Assembly (NCBI RefSeq): GCF_901905185.1
Contig: NZ_CABFMQ020000098.1
Location: forward strand, 124,001-188,000
DNA length: 64,000 nucleotides
Source of the DNA: Methylocella tundrae
Lineage (GTDB): Bacteria > Pseudomonadota > Alphaproteobacteria > Rhizobiales > Beijerinckiaceae
Direction: 5' to 3'
The translations under genes were made by a program, and so were the position numbers. The notes under the pieces were generated by a model that was not told the origin of the DNA, searched no databases, and saw nothing but the letters and a program-made list of their open reading frames with translations. Below are positions 1 to 8,921 of this stretch, in pieces; positions within the stretch are counted from its first letter, which is position 1; each line of letters starts with the position of its first letter.

Positions 1-236
1 CGCGGCGCGATTCCGTCTAGATAAAGTTCGGGGGCACTCAGCGCATTGAAGGCGTTTGACCCTCGTCCGTCGCCGGAACGCATCAACTCATCCCGGCGTC
101 GTCTTAATAAGATCATAAGATCGCGCATGAGTTTTAGGAAAACCGATGCCTGTTACGTCCAGCATCTCATGCAGCGCGTGATCCTGATCGACGAAGATTT
201 TTTCCCGGAAGAGGAATAGCTCGAGCCATCAAGCTC
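1..236. other. Window edge, no confident gene
   Basis: No convincing gene is visible. A plus-strand frame is open from 25 to 219; its only ATG-started part is 127-219 (30 codons, ending in an acidic FFPEEE tail). It has no clear ribosome binding site or recognised family, so it is left uncalled. The minus strand downstream of the rhodanese gene shows no obvious T-tract terminator. Confidence 0.4.
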
Positions 237-569
237 TCAGATCTCGACCTTTTCGCCGCGCTGGGACCATTCCTGAAAGCCGCCCGGATAATGGGCGCAA
301 ACGTCGCCGCGGCCGAACAGACGGGCGAGGTCAAGGGCGGTCAGCGAGCGCTTGCCGGAACGGCAGGACAGCACGACGCGCTTGCCCGGCACATCCGGAA
401 GCCTCGACACATCAAAGCTTTGCAGCGGATTTAGCGTTGCGCCTGGAATGTGGCCGGCGACGAATTCGTTCGGTTCGCGGACATCGACGAGCAGAATGGA
501 GCCGTCGGCCAATCCGAGTTTCAATTCCTCGATGTCTATATTTTCAACCTTGCCTGGCGTCAGCACCAT
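237..569 (-). CDS. Rhodanese-like domain protein
   Basis: A single-domain rhodanese of 110 residues, probably cytoplasmic because no signal peptide is present. The family moves sulfane sulfur through a persulfide on an active-site cysteine. The N-terminal part has the family pattern VDVREPNEFVAGHIPGA (about residues 28-44). The active-site loop is LSCRSGKRS (about 67-75), with Cys-69 as the expected catalytic residue and a basic loop suited to a sulfur acceptor. It ends in the usual YPGGFQEW segment. It lies 87 bp downstream of mobA on the same strand, so a sulfur link to molybdenum cofactor metabolism is possible but is inferred from position only. The substrate is unknown. Confidence 0.88.
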   Translation of the reverse strand: MVLTPGKVENIDIEELKLGLADGSILLVDVREPNEFVAGHIPGATLNPLQSFDVSRLPDVPGKRVVLSCRSGKRSLTALDLARLFGRGDVCAHYPGGFQEWSQRGEKVEI

Positions 570-656
570 GACGAACCCTTCCGCGCCTGTCGCGCCCGCG
601 TCTATTCTGTAAAGATATGATAGTTGTCCTGTTACGGACGGCTTATAAATTCCATT

Positions 657-1301
657 TTATTTGCCGGGAAGAGGAGAATTTTCCTGTTCGGCCGCCGCCG
701 CGATCGCCTCGGCGGCGGCGAGATCCGCCGGCTCATTCGCATTGAAGAAGGGATCGACAGGCGCCGCCGCCCAATCGGCATAGGCAAGGCTGTAGCGTTG
801 CGTAAAGCGATCAATCTTGCGCACATCCTCCTCGATGAGCGCATGGCGCAGATCCTCCCGGATCGCGACAGGCCAGAGCGCGACGACAGGGTGCGCCGTC
901 CCTTCCGAACGCGCGCAGGCAAGATCCGCCTTTGCATCGCTCCGCGCGACCTTGAGCCGTCTCACAAGATCGAGAGGTAGGAAGGGCGTGTCGGTCGGCG
1001 CGCTGACAGCAAGGCGGACATCTGGACGGTTCGCCGCGATCCAGTCGAGGCCGGCAAGAATGCCGGCGAGCGGTCCTTTGAAGCCGGGCGCATCATCGGC
1101 GACGATGGGAAGCCCATAGGCCGCGAACCGACCGGGATCGCCATTGGCGTTCAGAACAAGGCCATCACATTGCGGCGCCATCGCTGCGATGACGCGCTCC
1201 AGAATGGACGCCCCGCCAACCCGCCGCAGCGGCTTGTCGCCTCCGCCCATGCGCTCGGCGCGCCCGCCAGCGAGCAGCACGCCAAGGCAGCGCTCAGTCA
1301 T
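657..1301 (-). CDS. mobA: Molybdenum cofactor guanylyltransferase MobA
   Basis: MobA attaches GMP from GTP to molybdopterin to form the guanine dinucleotide cofactor used by DMSO-reductase-family enzymes, in the cytoplasm. The N-terminus carries the nucleotidyltransferase signature LLAGGRAERMGGGDK (residues 9-23), with the Gly-rich loop and Lys that bind the GTP phosphates. NANGDP and VADDAPGFKGPLAGI follow, as in MobA, then a conserved SAPTDTPFLP segment with the metal-binding Asp. At 214 residues it has the normal length. The ATG at 1299-1301 is well placed. No other molybdenum cofactor gene is in the window; the rhodanese gene follows on the same strand. Confidence 0.93.
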   Translation of the reverse strand: MTERCLGVLLAGGRAERMGGGDKPLRRVGGASILERVIAAMAPQCDGLVLNANGDPGRFAAYGLPIVADDAPGFKGPLAGILAGLDWIAANRPDVRLAVSAPTDTPFLPLDLVRRLKVARSDAKADLACARSEGTAHPVVALWPVAIREDLRHALIEEDVRKIDRFTQRYSLAYADWAAAPVDPFFNANEPADLAAAEAIAAAAEQENSPLPGK

Positions 1302-1457
1302 TGGGAAACTCGCCAGGCAGCCGGGAGTGAAGATTCATACGCAATCATTCGCTTTAGTTCAGGCATTTATGGTCTAACTCTCATATCCTATATGAGCATT
1401 GACCGCCTATATTGGACCAAAGTCGATCCTGATGAATCTGGAAAACGGCGCCGCGGT

Positions 1458-2252
1458 TCAGAAGCGATACCAGAGCGCAGCGAGCGGACCAAGCTCGCGC
1501 CCCGTATTGACGCCCGCTACCGTAAGGAATGCGCCAATCTGGCCCGAAATGGACGGGGTAAAATCGTAGACGAGGCTTGTCTGCAGCTTGTCCCACGAGG
1601 ATCTCGGGAAAGCGGCGCTGGCCCCCGTCTGGAGAGCGCCGAAATTTTGCAATAAGACAAGCACTTTCTCGATCGGGCGCACGCCAAAAGTGAGGTCGAG
1701 ACGCCATTCGCCCGGCTGGGATTGCGCATAGAACCGATAGCCCCCTTCGGCGCTGACGAAGGCCGGGGTGGACCCGATCGTAAAGTTCGAGCCAATCATT
1801 CCACGCAGGTCGATCGAACCCGCGCGGCGTGGCTCGATGGCGCTATTGAAGGACGCGCCGGGGGTGAGCAAGACGGCCTGCAGCGAGGCGACGAGCCCAT
1901 CCGATTGATAAAGCCCTATTCTGCCGCCAATCGCGCTTTCTCCAGCGCCATTGTAAGAAAGGGCGGGCGCGGGCTGGCGGATCCGGTCATAGGCGGGCGA
2001 GGCCACCAAGGTCAGCCAATCGACGAGGCCATATTCGATATAGGCCCCAAGTTCAAATTTGTCGTAAGACGGCACGGGGATCAGATGGCCGTGCGAATCG
2101 AAGGCGCGGCTCGAGCCTGAAAAAGCCGCGCCGGCAATAATCTGCCCCTCCCCTGGCGGCATTAGCCAGGCTCCCGCCGACGCGCCGCCGGCCGCCAGAA
2201 TGACAAGGAGCCAAACGGCCAAAGCGCGCGCAAAGGGCAAGCCCACGCTCAC
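1458..2252 (-). CDS. Probable outer-membrane beta-barrel protein
   Basis: A 264-residue exported protein. Residues 1-27 form a signal peptide with a hydrophobic core (LAVWLLVILAAGGASA) and an Ala-Gly-Ala type cleavage site. The mature part alternates short polar turns with amphipathic strands such as FELGAYIEYGLVDWLTLVASPAYD and ends in ALWYRF. A C-terminal Phe after alternating hydrophobics is the usual signal for BAM insertion into the outer membrane. The strand number suggests a small barrel. The start codon is probably GTG at 2252. No substrate or partner can be named. Neighbours (mobA downstream, a HAD gene divergent) do not explain it. Confidence 0.65.
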   Translation of the reverse strand: MSVGLPFARALAVWLLVILAAGGASAGAWLMPPGEGQIIAGAAFSGSSRAFDSHGHLIPVPSYDKFELGAYIEYGLVDWLTLVASPAYDRIRQPAPALSYNGAGESAIGGRIGLYQSDGLVASLQAVLLTPGASFNSAIEPRRAGSIDLRGMIGSNFTIGSTPAFVSAEGGYRFYAQSQPGEWRLDLTFGVRPIEKVLVLLQNFGALQTGASAAFPRSSWDKLQTSLVYDFTPSISGQIGAFLTVAGVNTGRELGPLAALWYRF

Positions 2253-2564
2253 AAGGCCAAGGACAGGCGCGCGCTGACCGTCACGCCGCTGATACGCGAT
2301 TTACGCAAGGAACACCCGGGTACGCAGGCGACTATGCAATAAAACATATCAACAAATGTCAGGCTACAGTTTAAGCGCAGGCTTTGGCTTAATCGAGCAG
2401 ATGCTGAACAATTGCTTATCTTGTGGCGCTCAAGGCTGTGCGCCACAAGCTTGACTGTTCGGACGGACGAGCCTAGCCCGATGCAACAATTTGACGCGAA
2501 GCGGCATTCGGCCCCTCGTGAGATCATACGTCATGGCCGGGCGCTCGAAGCCCGCAAAGGATGA

Positions 2565-3488
2565 TTGGATTTGCCTCGACTGATCGCCGGCTTGAGCGAA
2601 CTCGCGGAAGGCTACGACGTCGTTTTGAGCGATGTCTGGGGCGTCGTTCACAATGGCGCCGTCGCGTTCGACGCCGCCATGGAGGCGCTGTCGCGCTTTC
2701 GCGCCAAAGGCGGGGCGGTCGTTCTGATCACGAACTCGCCGGCGCCCAGCCGCATCGTCGCCGCGCAATTCGCCGATCTCGGCGGCCGCGGTGACGCATA
2801 CGACGCCATCGTATCATCCGGCGACGTGACTGTTTCGCTTCTCATGGAGCGCGCGGGCCAGAGCCTGTTCCATATTGGCGCGGCGGAGGAAACAGGTCTC
2901 TTCGAGGAGGTCGCCGCATTGCGCGGCGAGGCGCCGCGCCAGGCGCCGATAGAAAGCGCCGATTTCGTCCTTTGCACCGGCTTCATCGATTTCTGGCGCG
3001 AGACGCCGCAGGATTATGACGCAAGGCTGAAACGCATCTTCGAGCGCGGCCTCGATTTTCTTTGCGCAAATCCGGATCTCGTGGTCGAGGTCGACGGCGT
3101 TTTGTCCTATTGCGCGGGGGCGATCGCCGATCGCTATCAGCGCCTTGGCGGCAAGGTCATCCAGGCCGGCAAACCTTTTGCTCCGATCTACGAGCGGGCG
3201 CTCGATCTCGCCAACGCCGCGAGAGGCGGCAAGGTCAGGCGATCGCGCGTGCTCGCCATCGGCGACGCCATGCGCACGGACATTCGCGGCGCCGCCGAGC
3301 AGGGTTTCGACAGCCTCCTTGTCACATCAGGCATTCACCGCGAGGAATTGCACCGCGACGAATTGCACCGCGACGAATTGCGCCGCCGCGCCGAGGAAGT
3401 CGACGAACTCGACGTCGCGGCGCTACGCCAGTTCGTCGAAGCGGCGGGCCTGCGCCCGACCGCCGCGATCGCGAGACTCATTTGGTAG
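2565..3488 (+). CDS. HAD-IIA family hydrolase (TIGR01459 type)
   Basis: A 307-residue haloacid-dehalogenase-superfamily phosphatase of the NagD-like IIA subfamily, close to the proteobacterial TIGR01459 group, probably acting on a small phosphorylated metabolite. Motif I is LSDVWGVVHNG (about 20-30) with the nucleophilic Asp. Motif II is LITNSPAPS with the conserved Ser/Asn. The cap region is followed by the motif III Lys in QAGKPFAPIYE, and motif IV is VLAIGDAMRTDIRGA. The start is TTG at 2565, preceded by AAAGG at a workable spacing. An expanded repeat of five residues (HRxEL, three copies at 3336-3380) sits just after motif IV. In TIGR01459 genomes this gene often lies next to ribF, as here. 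Confidence 0.85.
   Translation: MDLPRLIAGLSELAEGYDVVLSDVWGVVHNGAVAFDAAMEALSRFRAKGGAVVLITNSPAPSRIVAAQFADLGGRGDAYDAIVSSGDVTVSLLMERAGQSLFHIGAAEETGLFEEVAALRGEAPRQAPIESADFVLCTGFIDFWRETPQDYDARLKRIFERGLDFLCANPDLVVEVDGVLSYCAGAIADRYQRLGGKVIQAGKPFAPIYERALDLANAARGGKVRRSRVLAIGDAMRTDIRGAAEQGFDSLLVTSGIHREELHRDELHRDELRRRAEEVDELDVAALRQFVEAAGLRPTAAIARLIW
3336..3380 (+). repeat. In-frame 15-bp tandem repeat in the HAD gene
   Basis: Three head-to-tail 15-bp units encode HREEL, HRDEL, HRDEL. The second and third units are identical and the first differs at one base position (GAG versus GAC). The repeat lies in a surface-exposed charged helix after motif IV, so it probably does not touch the active site. Slippage could change its copy number without changing frame. 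Confidence 0.9.
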
Positions 3489-3659
3489 GAGCGAAGGTGA
3501 AAGCGCTCAAGAACTTGACGAAGACTGGCGCTCGCGGCAGGTTCGCGCCTCTTTGGAGCGGCGCGCTTTTGACGCATATGTCGCGGTTTCGGGTTGAACG
3601 CGGCCGGCCCCCCGGCGCAGGCGCGCGGGAGCCCAAGCGCATTGAGGTGGTCTGACTCA

Positions 3660-4637
3660 TTGGCCGATCCCCGCCCCTCCAAAAATTTCGTTCTCGCCAT
3701 CGACCCCGCCGCGCCGCCGCCGGGGCTTGAAGGAGCCGTCGTCGCCATCGGCAATTTCGATGGCGTCCATCGTGGCCATGTCGCGGTCATCCGACGGGCC
3801 GAGGCGCTGGCGCAGAAACTTGGCCGTCCTTGCGCCGTGCTGACCTTCGAGCCCCATCCGACCGATTTCTTTCGCGGCGAAAAGACCATATTCCGCCTTG
3901 CCCCGATGCAGGCGAAGGCAAAATCCCTGGAGCGGCTTGGCATAGACGGGATGATCGTCATCACCTTCGACGCCGCTTTGGCGAGTCTCACCGCCGAACA
4001 ATTCATTGCCGAGATATTGCTGCGCCGCCTTGGCGTGCGCGCGGTGGTCGCTGGTTATGATTTCCATTTTGGCGCCGGGCGCAAAGGCACGCCGGTTTTT
4101 CTGAAACAATCCGGGGAACGCCACGGCTTCCTCGTCGAGATCGTCGAGCGCGTCAGCGCCATCGGGAGCGAGGCCGACGAGGCGGCCTCTTCGACTGCGA
4201 CCAGAGCGGCGCTCGAGGCCGGCGACGTCGAACATGCGGCCCATTTGCTCGGCCATCCCTTTTCCATCATGGGCGAGGTCCTGCACGGTCAAAAGCTCGG
4301 CCGCGCGCTCGGCTTCCCCACCGCCAATCTTTTGCCCGAGCCAAGCTGCCGCCTGCGCCACGGCATCTATGCCGTTCGCGTCGAGGTTGACGATGCGCTC
4401 TACAGCGGAGTCGCAAGCTTCGGCCGCCGCCCGACCGTCGACAATGGCTCACCGCTGCTCGAGGCCTATCTGTTCGATTTTTCCGGAGATCTTTACGGCA
4501 AGACGATCGAAGTGTGTTTCATCGGCTGGATCAGGCCGGAGGAGAAATTTTCGTCCCTCGACGCGCTGAAGGCGCAGATCGCGGCGGATGCCGAGCAGGC
4601 CAAACAGATGCTTCGAGTCGATATTGCAAAGGGCTGA
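3660..4637 (+). CDS. ribF: Bifunctional riboflavin kinase / FAD synthetase
   Basis: RibF phosphorylates riboflavin to FMN and adenylates FMN to FAD in the cytoplasm. The N-terminal FAD synthetase half shows the nucleotidyltransferase motif AIGNFDGVHRGH and later VAGYDFHFGAGRKG. The C-terminal flavokinase half shows LGRALGFPTANL, GIYAVRV and the ASFGRRPTV segment. The frame is open further upstream to a TTG at 3594, but a TTG at 3660 preceded by GAGGTGG gives a 325-residue protein of the usual family length and avoids an atypical N-terminus, so that start is preferred. It follows the HAD gene by about 170 bp on the same strand. No FMN riboswitch is seen upstream. Confidence 0.92.
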   Translation: MADPRPSKNFVLAIDPAAPPPGLEGAVVAIGNFDGVHRGHVAVIRRAEALAQKLGRPCAVLTFEPHPTDFFRGEKTIFRLAPMQAKAKSLERLGIDGMIVITFDAALASLTAEQFIAEILLRRLGVRAVVAGYDFHFGAGRKGTPVFLKQSGERHGFLVEIVERVSAIGSEADEAASSTATRAALEAGDVEHAAHLLGHPFSIMGEVLHGQKLGRALGFPTANLLPEPSCRLRHGIYAVRVEVDDALYSGVASFGRRPTVDNGSPLLEAYLFDFSGDLYGKTIEVCFIGWIRPEEKFSSLDALKAQIAADAEQAKQMLRVDIAKG

Positions 4638-5335
4638 AACGCCCTCCGGCGTGTTCCCTTTTTCAGGCCGCCCGCCGAAAGAGCCGGTGGAAATCGTCAA
4701 CCTCAAGGCAGCCCACGATGCGGATTACCCGATGAATCAGCCGGGTCTCGCAATTCGACGCGATTTTGTCGTCCGGCGAGAAGCTTTGAAAAAGTATTTT
4801 CTTTGCGTGTCCGGCAAAATGTCGAAAGTAGCGACGCCGCCTAACAAAGGCGAACACTGGAACATGCATGAAATTTGCGTAGCGCACTTTGGGAGTTCGA
4901 AGGCGGCGGCAGGCGACTAGCCTGCTAAATCCATCAAAAGGGCCTGGCGGCCATTTCCAGGAGGGCTGTCGATCTCCCTTTCAGTGAAGGCTTTACTCGA
5001 CGAAACAGATTTCCACTTGCTTTGAGGGCCAGGCACAATCCGCAAGAAGTAATAGTTCAATCTTAAGGCAAGTATTATGTGCATATTGGCTTATGCATGA
5101 GCATGACTGTGACGCCTCAGGGTCATCATTCTGTCGGCTTTCGATGCCTGCCCCCTATATACTCACCGGAGAAGACTTTGCCGCCAACGTAGAAGGCCGC
5201 AGGCATTGCTTCAAACCCGGAGTTCGTGTACAAACTCATCGGGGTGCTTGTAATCAGGCGCGGCCGCGAAATCTGTTTGCGGCCAGACTGCCGGACAGCC
5301 TCATCCAATTCAATCCGGCAAACGGATAGTACTCT
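4638..5335. other. Long intergenic region before a glycosyltransferase
   Basis: About 700 bp with lower GC than its flanks, especially 4990-5110. Several short open frames exist (for example 4588-4920 and 5093-5329 on the plus strand), but none has a ribosome binding site or a recognisable protein pattern. It probably contains the promoter of the downstream glycosyltransferase gene; no specific box could be assigned. Confidence 0.5.
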
Positions 5336-6520
5336 ATGATCATATTGCACATCATACCGTCCGTAAATCCGGTCTCCGGCGGTCCTATCGAGGGCATTTT
5401 CACCTCCGCCCCGATCCTGAGACAGCAGGGATGCGATCGCGAAATATTATCTCTCGACATGCCCGACGATCCCTGGGTCAAATCCTGTCCGGTGCCTGTC
5501 TACCCCATGGGCGTCAGCAATCTGAAATATCAGAGCTGGCGGAATAAAATCCCCTGGCTGCGGCATGGTTACAGCCCGGAATTTTCGCCCTGGTTGAAAG
5601 AAAACATCAAGCGCTATGACGCAATTATCATCAACGGGCTGTGGAATTTCACGTCATTTGCCGCGCGGGGAGCGCTCGCAGAAACGGGCGCTCGCTATTT
5701 CGTCTATACCCACGGGATGCTCGATCCCTATTTCAACAGGGTTTCGCCGCTGAAGGCGCTGTTCAAGCAGCTTCTGTGGTGGGTCAGCGAAGGCCGTCTC
5801 GTCAACAACGCCACAGCCGTGATGTTCGTCTCAGAGGAAGAACGGGCGCTTGCGCCCAAATCCTTCTGGCCCTATCGCGCCAAGAGCCGGGTTGTGCCTT
5901 ACGGCATCGTGGACGCGCCCGGCGATGCGAAGGCCCAGGTCAAGATGTTCCGCGCCGCCTGTCCGGGCGTCGCCGATCGCAGATACATTCTGTTCCTCAG
6001 CCGGATTCATCCCAAGAAGGGCTGTGATCTGCTTGTCGAGGCCTTCGCCAAAATCGCGGCGAAGGATCCCGATCTCGATCTTGTCATAGCCGGACCCGAT
6101 TCAGTCGGCTCGGTCGCTAAATTACGGGAGACGGCGGCGAGACTGGGCGTCGCCAGCCGCATCCATTGGCCGGGCATGCTGAAGGGCGATTTGAAGTGGG
6201 GCGCCTTCCACGCCGCGGAGGCCTTTGTTCTGCCCTCGCATCAGGAAAATTTCGGCATTGTCGTCGCGGAAGCTCTCGCCTGCCGCAAGCCTGTCCTGAC
6301 CACGTTTCGTGTGGCGACTTGGCGGGAAGTGGCCGAATATCACGCGGGCTTCATCGAAAACGACGATCTGAATGGAATTACCCGTCTCCTCGATCAGTTC
6401 GTAAGCCTCTCGGCCCAGGAAAAGCGGGAGATGAGCGCGAGAGCGCGGAACGCCTATGTCGATAAGTTCGATATCGCGACAATGGCGCCCCAGTTGATCG
6501 AGGCGTTTCGCACGTCCTGA
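5336..6520 (+). CDS. Glycosyltransferase family 4 protein
   Basis: A 394-residue GT-B-fold glycosyltransferase that likely transfers a sugar from a nucleotide-sugar donor during surface polysaccharide assembly, at the cytoplasmic face. The N-terminal domain starts with IIPSVNPVSGGP, the glycine-rich acceptor loop of GT4 enzymes, followed by INGLWNF and YTHGMLDPYF. The donor-binding C-terminal domain shows FLSRIHPKKGCDLLVEAF, then the catalytic E-x7-E region HQENFGIVVAEALAC, with Glu residues expected to contact the nucleotide sugar. No membrane segment is evident. It stands alone between long intergenic regions, so the glycan it builds is unknown; the Wzy-like and acyltransferase genes at 16-19 kb may belong to the same pathway. 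Confidence 0.9.
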   Translation: MIILHIIPSVNPVSGGPIEGIFTSAPILRQQGCDREILSLDMPDDPWVKSCPVPVYPMGVSNLKYQSWRNKIPWLRHGYSPEFSPWLKENIKRYDAIIINGLWNFTSFAARGALAETGARYFVYTHGMLDPYFNRVSPLKALFKQLLWWVSEGRLVNNATAVMFVSEEERALAPKSFWPYRAKSRVVPYGIVDAPGDAKAQVKMFRAACPGVADRRYILFLSRIHPKKGCDLLVEAFAKIAAKDPDLDLVIAGPDSVGSVAKLRETAARLGVASRIHWPGMLKGDLKWGAFHAAEAFVLPSHQENFGIVVAEALACRKPVLTTFRVATWREVAEYHAGFIENDDLNGITRLLDQFVSLSAQEKREMSARARNAYVDKFDIATMAPQLIEAFRTS

Positions 6521-6720
6521 GCCGCCTCTTGATTTTTCAGCTTCGACGCCCTTGACCGGCCCCGCCGGCGCAATATTGCTTTCTATGCAAGCCTTGTCCC
6601 GGCCTCCAAAAGAGCAGCGCGCGCGGGACGATGCGCAATCGTAATCGGGATTGACACGTAGCGGGGCTTTGTCCGACCTTTAGAAAATTAGTTGCGACCC
6701 TTTAAGGGGGGAAGCCGCAC

Positions 6721-7707
6721 ATGAGAACCGTCGTCTGTCCAGGCCTCGGTCGAGATGTTTCCGTATTGGGTTTTGGCTGCGCCTCGCTTGGATCGCGCGT
6801 GTCGGAGGCGCAATCGCGGCGTGTGCTTGATTACGCTTTCGAGCGCGGCGTCAACTGGTTCGACGTCGCGCCTCCCCATGGTGATGGCGAGGCAGAGACG
6901 ATCCTTGGGCATTTTCTGTCGGGGCGCCGCGACCGGGCTGTTGTATCGACCCGTATCGGCGTTGCCCGCCCCTCGTTGTCGCCGGTCATGCACTTCATCG
7001 GCGCCATTAAGCGAAGCGCCTTAAACGCCTTTCCTGGAATATCCGCGCTCGCCTTCGGCAGGATGAAATTAATTAGGCAGCGAGAGCCGCTGCGCGCGGA
7101 GTCGATCGAACCCTCCGTCGTCGAAAGTCTGCGGCGCCTGCAAACCGACTATATCGATGTGCTCGCGCTGCAGGATCCGACGCCTGAGGACTGCGGAAAT
7201 CCGGCGATTCTCGCGGCGCTCCAGCATGTCGTCGACAAGGGCTATGTCCGATGCCTGTCGATCATCGGCGATCCCGACGCGATCGAGGCGGCGCGCGCGC
7301 ATCCAATCTTCGCGATCGTTCAGTTCCGCAGCAATCCTTTTCACCGGACGGTCGAGCGCGTTCGTTCGACGCCGCCGAGCGCCGCAGAGGCATTTTTTGT
7401 TCTTCAGAGCGCCTTTGGCGGCGGAGCCTATGAGCGTCTGTCCCATTTGCTGGTCGGCGATGGCGGCCGTCTCGCCTCGCTTGCGTCCCAACTCGCCTAC
7501 GGTCCGCCGTTCATGGCAAGCGAAATTCTGATCGATTATGCTTTCGGCAATAATCCGAAGGGCGTCGTTGTCGTCGCCATGTCTCAGCCGGCGCACATCG
7601 AACTGAACTGCGCGAGGGCTTCGCGGGCGCCGCGCACGGATGTCGTGGAGTTCGTCAACAAGACTGTTCTCGCTTCGCCAGCCGCCAAGATGCCGCCCCA
7701 CTTTTAA
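6721..7707 (+). CDS. Aldo/keto reductase homologue with degenerate active site
   Basis: A 328-residue TIM-barrel protein of the aldo/keto reductase superfamily. The fold is clear: LGFGCASLG near the start, RGVNWFDVAPPHGDGEAE, then SLRRLQTDYIDVLALQDP. The family uses an Asp-Tyr-Lys-His tetrad with NADPH. Only the Asp is kept (FDVA). The Tyr position is His in PPHGDG, the Lys strand reads VVSTRIG instead of ending in TK, and the His strand reads LALQDP instead of LxLH. It is therefore probably unable to do the normal carbonyl reduction and may be a binding protein or a changed enzyme. A strong AAGGGGGG ribosome binding site precedes the ATG, and the frame is intact over full length, which argues against a decaying gene. 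Confidence 0.85.
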   Translation: MRTVVCPGLGRDVSVLGFGCASLGSRVSEAQSRRVLDYAFERGVNWFDVAPPHGDGEAETILGHFLSGRRDRAVVSTRIGVARPSLSPVMHFIGAIKRSALNAFPGISALAFGRMKLIRQREPLRAESIEPSVVESLRRLQTDYIDVLALQDPTPEDCGNPAILAALQHVVDKGYVRCLSIIGDPDAIEAARAHPIFAIVQFRSNPFHRTVERVRSTPPSAAEAFFVLQSAFGGGAYERLSHLLVGDGGRLASLASQLAYGPPFMASEILIDYAFGNNPKGVVVVAMSQPAHIELNCARASRAPRTDVVEFVNKTVLASPAAKMPPHF

Positions 7708-7725
7708 GCCGCCGAGAGCGCTCTC

Positions 7726-7816
7726 CGATCGAATGGAGTCATTCGATCGATCAGAAATCGCTCCAGAGTCAGAAGCTTGAGCATATTCTTGTCGATCAGA
7801 TCGAACGATCTGATCG
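7726..7816. repeat. Pair of perfect palindromes between convergent genes
   Basis: Two perfect hairpins lie between the convergent aldo/keto reductase homologue and carbonic anhydrase genes. The first (7726-7749) has 10-bp arms CGATCGAATG/CATTCGATCG around a 4-base loop. The second (7793-7816) has 11-bp arms CGATCAGATCG/CGATCTGATCG around AA. Between them is ATCAGAAATCGCTCC. The whole resembles dispersed palindromic intergenic elements of Hyphomicrobiales. No T-tract follows, so these are not classical terminators. Confidence 0.75.
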
Positions 7817-7889
7817 GAATATCCTCTAGGTGTGAGAGCGGACGACTTTGGGTCGGGTTCCTGTTTCCCGCATCATGCCCTGTCGCCGC

Positions 7890-8642
7890 TTACGGCAGCA
7901 GCGAAACCTTGCCGTCGGCGAGATTATAATAGGCGGCGACGACTTTGACATTATTGTCCTTGATGAGACCGGCGATCAAGGGTGAGGCGGTCCGCAATAA
8001 ACCCGCCTGGATTTGCGCATTCGCCTTGATGGCGGCTTCGAGGTCGGAGCCTGCGCGATCCACTGCCGGACGAATCGGGGCATAAAGGGCGCTGATCTGG
8101 CCGGGAACAGCCTTGCCCGCGGCCGTCGCTTTCACCGCGCCGCAGTCCGAATGGCCGAGCACGACGATCGCCTTCGTCCCTAACACGCCGGCGCCATATT
8201 CAAGGCTCGCGATGATCTCCGGCGTACAGATATTGCCCGCGACCCGGGCGACGAAGACATGACCGATGCTCTGGTCGAACAGCAACTCCACCGGCGCCCG
8301 GGAATCGGCGCAGGATAACACAGCAGCGAACGGCTCCTGCTTGTCGATCGTATTGCTCTTGAGGATGTGGAGATCGTCATCGAAGGAGGTCAGCTCGCCC
8401 GCGACGAAACGGGCGTTGCCGTCCATCAGCTCCTTCAGAGCCTCGTCCGGCCGCAGCGTCGTCTGCGCCGCCGCCGGCCGGCAAGACAACAGGCTCATGC
8501 CGCCGGCCGCCAGCGCCATAGCGGCGATCGACTCCTTGAGGAACCGCCGGCGCGGCTGGAGCGGCGCGCAGGCGGCGCAGCCGCAGAACGGCTTTGACGC
8601 ATTTTGTAAGGGATGGAGAAGGGTCACGGCTGGCGGCTCCAT
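7890..8642 (-). CDS. Exported beta-class carbonic anhydrase
   Basis: A zinc enzyme converting CO2 and water to bicarbonate and a proton. The zinc ligands are visible in the two beta-class motifs: VLSCADSRAP (Cys, with the Asp-Arg dyad) and VVLGHSDCGAV (His and Cys). Unlike most beta-carbonic anhydrases it has a long N-terminal export region with a twin-arginine motif RRRFLKES followed by a hydrophobic stretch and an Ala-x-Ala type site (PAAAQ), so a folded, metal-loaded enzyme is probably sent to the periplasm by Tat. A Cys-x-Cys-x-x-Cys cluster (CGCAAC) precedes the twin Arg. The ATG at 8642 is preferred over a TTG at 8708 that adds 22 unconserved-looking residues. It is monocistronic and convergent with the upstream gene. 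Confidence 0.88.
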   Translation of the reverse strand: MEPPAVTLLHPLQNASKPFCGCAACAPLQPRRRFLKESIAAMALAAGGMSLLSCRPAAAQTTLRPDEALKELMDGNARFVAGELTSFDDDLHILKSNTIDKQEPFAAVLSCADSRAPVELLFDQSIGHVFVARVAGNICTPEIIASLEYGAGVLGTKAIVVLGHSDCGAVKATAAGKAVPGQISALYAPIRPAVDRAGSDLEAAIKANAQIQAGLLRTASPLIAGLIKDNNVKVVAAYYNLADGKVSLLP

Positions 8643-8921
8643 CGAAATCGACTCGAAATGGTCAAAGCTGTGTCCGGGGAATGGTATCGGCGATTTTTGG
8701 AAAGGCAAGACGGCTCAACACAATCCGGCGCGGGGCGCCCCGTCGAAGGGCATCGCCGCGGCGTCTCCGTCATCGGCGGATCGCCACGCCCGGGCGGCGC
8801 TGCATGACCCTATGCAACGAACCGTTCACCGACAGGAGAAATCGGATGATAAATATGAGCTATCTTTTTGACATATATATCAAGAACGACTAGCGATAAG
8901 TCCTTGCGGAGGGGTGAAGCG

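Noticed and set aside
7726..7816. Intrinsic terminators for the convergent genes
   Set aside because: Stems are perfect but no T-tract follows on either strand.
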